Positions 61,282 through 64,000 of a stretch of DNA of 64,000 bases are shown piece after piece. The notes under the pieces were generated by a model. The model did not search any database and was not told the DNA's origin. It saw only the letters and a program-made list of their open reading frames with translations. Positions within the stretch are counted from its first letter, which is position 1. Every line of letters begins with the position of its first letter. The stretch comes from an uncultured Intestinimonas sp. (GTDB lineage Bacteria > Bacillota > Clostridia > Oscillospirales > Oscillospiraceae): NCBI RefSeq assembly GCF_944387725.1, contig NZ_CALXGA010000003.1:18066-82065 (forward strand). Reading direction: 5' to 3'. The position numbers and the translations under genes are program-made.

Positions 61282-63224
61282 GAAAGGTGACCTTGGCCAA
61301 ATCCGCCGGCTTCTGCTACGGCGTGAAGCGGGCGGTGGACCTGGCCGGACAGGCGGTGGAGCAGGGGAGGGTCTATCTGCTGGGGCCGGTTATCCACAAC
61401 GACAATGTGGTGGCGGAGCTGGAGCGAAAGGGGGCTGTTCTGGTCCGCCGTGTGGAGGAGGTACCCCCGGGGGCTCGGGTGATTCTCCGCTCCCACGGGG
61501 AGGCCCGGGCGGTGTACGAGGCCCTGGAGGCAAAGGGTTGTCAGGTGGTGGATACCGCCTGCCCCAACGTCACCCGCATTCACCGGCTGGTGGAGCGGGC
61601 CGAGGCCGCGGGGCGGCAGCCGGTGATCATCGGCGCACCGGACCACCCGGAGATCGCCGCCATCGCCGGCTGGTGCCGCCATCCCGTGGTGCTGCCGGAC
61701 GCCAAAGCCTTTGGCCAATGGCTGGAAGACGGCCCAGAGCGCCGGGAAAAACCCCTGACTCTGGTTTCTCAGACCACCTCTACCCGAGAAATTTGGGAGG
61801 CCGTCATAGAAAAAGCAAAAAAAGAGTGTACAAACGCCGAAATTTTTGATACAATATGTAGTGCTACGTATATGCGGCAATCGGAGGCTCAGGAGCTGGC
61901 GGCCCAGTCCGACGCCATGATCGTCGTTGGGGACCGCAAGAGCTCCAACACCCGGCGCCTGGCCGAGCTGTGCCGAATACGCTGCCCTCTGGTCCTTGCG
62001 GTCGAGGGGGCGGAAGCGCTGGAGCCGGCCTCCCTTGGGGGGGCAGCTTCCATCGGAATCACCGCGGGGGCATCGACGCCCGGGTGGATAATAAAGGAGG
62101 TCTATGACAAAATGAGCGACGAAATCATGGAGATCGAGGAATCCTTCGCGGATCTGCTGGAGAAATCGATCAAGACTTTAAATACAGGAGAGAAGGTAAC
62201 CGGCGTAGTGACAGAGATCACCCCCACGGAAATCTATGTGGACCTGGGCACCAAGCACGCGGGCTACATCCCTGTATCCGAGCTCAGCGACGACCCCACC
62301 GCCAAGGTGGAGGACATCGTGAAGGTGGGCGATGAGATCGAGACCTACGTTATGCGGGTCAACGACGCCGAGGGCGTGGTCACCCTGTCCAAGAAGCGGC
62401 TGGACACGGTGAAGAGCTGGGACGAGGTGGAGCAGGCCAAGGAGGAAGGCACCATCGTGGAGGGCGTCATCACCGAGGAGAACAAGGGCGGCGTGGTGGC
62501 CTCTGTCAAGGGGGTCCGCGTCTTTATCCCCGCCTCTCAGACGGGCCTGCCCCGGAACGCACCCATGAGCGAGCTGGTGAAGAAGAAGGTCCGCCTGAAG
62601 ATCACCGAGGTCAACCGGGCACGCCGCCGGGTGGTGGGCTCTATCCGGGCCGTGGAGCAGGCCGAGCGGGCGGAGAAAGCCGCCAAGGTCTGGGCCGAGA
62701 TTGAGAACGGCAAGCGCTATCAGGGCGTGGTGAAGTCCCTGACTTCCTACGGCGCCTTTGTGGACATCGGCGGCGTGGACGGCATGGTCCACATCTCCGA
62801 GCTCTCCTGGAGCCGCATCAAGCACCCCTCCGAGGTGGTCAGCGTGGGCGACCCCGTGGAGGTGTATGTCATCTCCTTCGACCCGGAGAAGAAGAAGATC
62901 TCTCTGGGTATGAAGGACCGGAGCCAGGACCCCTGGACTGTCTTCACCGGGAAGTACAGCGTGGGCGACACCGCCAACGTGAGAATCGTCAAGCTGATGA
63001 CCTTCGGCGCCTTCGCCGAGATCGTCCCAGGCGTGGACGGCCTCATCCACATCTCCCAGATTGCCGACCACCGCATCGACAAGCCCAGCGACGTGCTCAA
63101 AGAGGGCGACATGGTGGATGTGAAGATCATTGACATCGACACGGAGAACCAGAAGGTCTCCCTGTCCATCCGCGCCCTGCTGGAGGACCCCACGGAGGAG
63201 CCCCAGGAGGACGTGGAAGACTGA
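61278..63224 (+). CDS. ispH: Fusion of IspH and four S1 domains (bifunctional)
   Basis: 648 residues. Residues 1-280: IspH, 4-hydroxy-3-methylbut-2-enyl diphosphate reductase, with Fe-S cysteines Cys13 (GFCYG), Cys95 (DTACPNV) and Cys194 (DTICSAT). Residues ~300-635: four S1 RNA-binding domains (GEKVTGVVTEITPTEIYVDLG, GTIVEGVITEENKGGVVASV, GKRYQGVVKSLTSYGAFVDIGG, VGDTANVRIVKLMTFGAFAEI), as in ribosomal protein S1. The acidic tail follows. Such fusions are known in Clostridia; why isoprenoid synthesis and S1 are joined is unknown. Start 61278 by the ATGA overlap with plsC. Confidence 0.96.
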   Translation: MRKVTLAKSAGFCYGVKRAVDLAGQAVEQGRVYLLGPVIHNDNVVAELERKGAVLVRRVEEVPPGARVILRSHGEARAVYEALEAKGCQVVDTACPNVTRIHRLVERAEAAGRQPVIIGAPDHPEIAAIAGWCRHPVVLPDAKAFGQWLEDGPERREKPLTLVSQTTSTREIWEAVIEKAKKECTNAEIFDTICSATYMRQSEAQELAAQSDAMIVVGDRKSSNTRRLAELCRIRCPLVLAVEGAEALEPASLGGAASIGITAGASTPGWIIKEVYDKMSDEIMEIEESFADLLEKSIKTLNTGEKVTGVVTEITPTEIYVDLGTKHAGYIPVSELSDDPTAKVEDIVKVGDEIETYVMRVNDAEGVVTLSKKRLDTVKSWDEVEQAKEEGTIVEGVITEENKGGVVASVKGVRVFIPASQTGLPRNAPMSELVKKKVRLKITEVNRARRRVVGSIRAVEQAERAEKAAKVWAEIENGKRYQGVVKSLTSYGAFVDIGGVDGMVHISELSWSRIKHPSEVVSVGDPVEVYVISFDPEKKKISLGMKDRSQDPWTVFTGKYSVGDTANVRIVKLMTFGAFAEIVPGVDGLIHISQIADHRIDKPSDVLKEGDMVDVKIIDIDTENQKVSLSIRALLEDPTEEPQEDVED

Positions 63225-63244
63225 TATTTGGCCTGATTTGATGA

Positions 63245-63282
63245 AAATGTCCCGTTTCCTCAGAGGAAACGGGACATTTTTT
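63245..63282. terminator. Terminator after ispH-S1, with a repeated arm downstream
   Basis: A perfect 17-bp inverted repeat (63245-63261 with 63263-63279) ends in T. The left-arm sequence ATGTCCCGTTT occurs again at 63301-63311, so the right arm has two possible partners. Confidence 0.9.
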
Positions 63283-63316
63283 ATGAATATTTCCAATGGG
63301 ATGTCCCGTTTTCGAC

Positions 63317-63345
63317 TTGCGAATTCTGCTAAAATGGTTTATAAT
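63317..63345 (+). promoter_or_regulatory. Promoter of the CarD-family gene
   Basis: TTGCGA (63317-63322), 17-base spacer, TATAAT (63340-63345). Confidence 0.7.
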
Positions 63346-63399
63346 AAACTCATTGGGAGCATTTGTCAAGTTATTTTTTCGGTCAGGGAGGTGGCCATC

Positions 63400-63876
63400 A
63401 TGTTTCAGGTAGGAGATAAAATCGTTCATCCGATGCATGGTGCCGGTGTGGTAGAGAGCATCGTCACCAAAAAGGTCAACGGCGTCGTCCGGGAATACTA
63501 TATCCTGAAGATCCCGGTGGGGGGGATGCTGGTCATGGTCCCCACCGAAAACTGCGAGGAGATCGGCGTCCGTCCCATTGTGGGGAAGGAGGAGGCCGAC
63601 CGCCTCATCGCCGCCATGTCGGACATCCAGGTGGATATGACCCAGAACTGGAACCAGCGCTACCGGGAGAATATGCTCCGCATCAAGAGCGGGGATCTCC
63701 TGGAGGTGGCCAAGGTGGTGAAAGGGCTCATGCTCCGGGAGGGAGACCGGGGCCTGTCTACCGGAGAGCGGAAGATGCTCCACTCCGCCAAGCAGATTCT
63801 GATCTCTGAGCTGGTCTTGTCCCAGGGCGCCAGCTACGAGGACGTGGAGGCCCGCATCAATAACGCCCTGACCTGA
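63400..63876 (+). CDS. CarD-family transcriptional regulator
   Basis: 158 residues. The N-terminal RNA-polymerase-interacting domain starts FQVGDKIVHPMHGAGVVESI (~1-65), and the C-terminal part is helical (~70-155, ERKMLHSAKQILISELVL). CarD-type proteins bind the polymerase beta subunit and alter promoter melting; in Bacillus the YdeB/CdnL type is the nearest kind. Monocistronic with its own promoter and terminator. GGGAGG precedes the ATG. Confidence 0.93.
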   Translation: MFQVGDKIVHPMHGAGVVESIVTKKVNGVVREYYILKIPVGGMLVMVPTENCEEIGVRPIVGKEEADRLIAAMSDIQVDMTQNWNQRYRENMLRIKSGDLLEVAKVVKGLMLREGDRGLSTGERKMLHSAKQILISELVLSQGASYEDVEARINNALT

Positions 63877-63898
63877 GCTCATCCGCTGGCATTGGTAC

Positions 63899-63923
63899 AA
63901 AAGGAGCCGGAAGGCTCCTTTTT
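63899..63923 (+). terminator. Terminator after the CarD gene
   Basis: AAAAGGAGCC (63899-63908) pairs with GGCTCCTTTTT (63913-63923). Confidence 0.9.
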
Positions 63924-63983
63924 GGTGAAAGACCTGCTAATAAAAGTCAAGTAGAAATTTCAGATTTTTAGGGAGGCGAAAAA

Positions 63984-64000
63984 ATGCAATACAAAATCAA
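63984..64000 (+). CDS. Start of a gene cut by the window edge
   Basis: A GGGAGG site (63971-63976) is followed by ATG at 63984 and MQYKI before the window ends. Too little is present to name it. Confidence 0.5.

Noticed and set aside
1-64000. CRISPR arrays, tRNA or rRNA genes, prophage genes, replication origin
   Set aside because: No regularly spaced repeats, no cloverleaf or rRNA sequence, no phage structural genes and no dnaA-box cluster were noticed.

Overview
The window comes from a high-GC (roughly 65%), spore-forming, Gram-positive anaerobe of the class Clostridia, most likely family Oscillospiraceae (relatives of Flavonifractor, Intestinimonas or Lawsonibacter). The assignment rests on several things: sporulation genes (spoIVFA/spoIVFB-like pair, gerW/ytfJ, ytfI-like DUF2953 and a dacF-type carboxypeptidase), an ispH-S1 fusion, lysine synthesis by LL-diaminopimelate aminotransferase (dapL), and Bacillus/Clostridium-type gene orders such as tig-clpP-clpX-lon-engB, scpA-scpB-ytfI-ytfJ-dac-rluB and rapZ-yvcK-whiA. 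It is chromosomal core sequence with one small AT-rich accessory island. I saw no rRNA, tRNA, CRISPR array, prophage or replication origin.

Region by region: 1-3028 carries the 5' part of ilvD, a divergent FadR-type regulator and an exported SLH-domain protein. 3238-13600 is a nitrogen and lysine block: glnA with a leader that can fold as a terminator, an ANTAR antiterminator gene, dapF behind a large hairpin, dapL, and gltB-gltD. 13805-18531 holds a membrane-anchored GH25 lysozyme, murB, rapZ, yvcK and whiA (cell wall and growth control). 18584-24665 has dnaE, cardiolipin synthase and a BI-1 membrane protein. A 162-bp foldback element sits exactly on the BI-1 stop codon. 24898-26226 has rpmB and then the AT-rich island, with an orphan membrane protein and an IS630-type transposase remnant.

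26226-34203 holds mscS, a DUF4830 protein, an rsuA-type pseudouridine synthase, a PucR/CdaR-type regulator, ftsE-ftsX, a PcsB/EnvC-like M23 hydrolase and a CtpA protease, which together form a cell-division peptidoglycan-remodelling set. 34393-40186 has rarA, an 898-residue fusion of a Tet(M)/EF-G-like ribosomal GTPase to a Rae1/YacP-like NYN ribonuclease, and a SpoIVFA/SpoIVFB-like pair. 40324-44438 holds rplS, rbgA, rnhB, yraN and thrC. 44488-51817 holds a metallophosphoesterase and the proteostasis block tig, clpP, clpX, lon and engB. 51814-58464 holds an FAH-family enzyme, a tyrosine phosphatase, an M50 protease, scpA, scpB and the sporulation/cell-wall genes. 58588-63876 holds a BaiN-like flavoprotein, cmk, plsC, ispH-rpsA and a CarD-family regulator. 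A new gene starts at 63984 and leaves the window.

The most notable candidate is the GTPase-ribonuclease fusion at 35824-38520. It joins an A-site-targeting translation factor to a nuclease whose Bacillus relative cuts mRNA in the ribosomal A site. The Tet(M) loop needed for drug displacement is replaced, and an inverted repeat spans its promoter and ribosome-binding site. This suggests an EF-G-like mRNA-cleavage or ribosome-rescue factor rather than a resistance gene.
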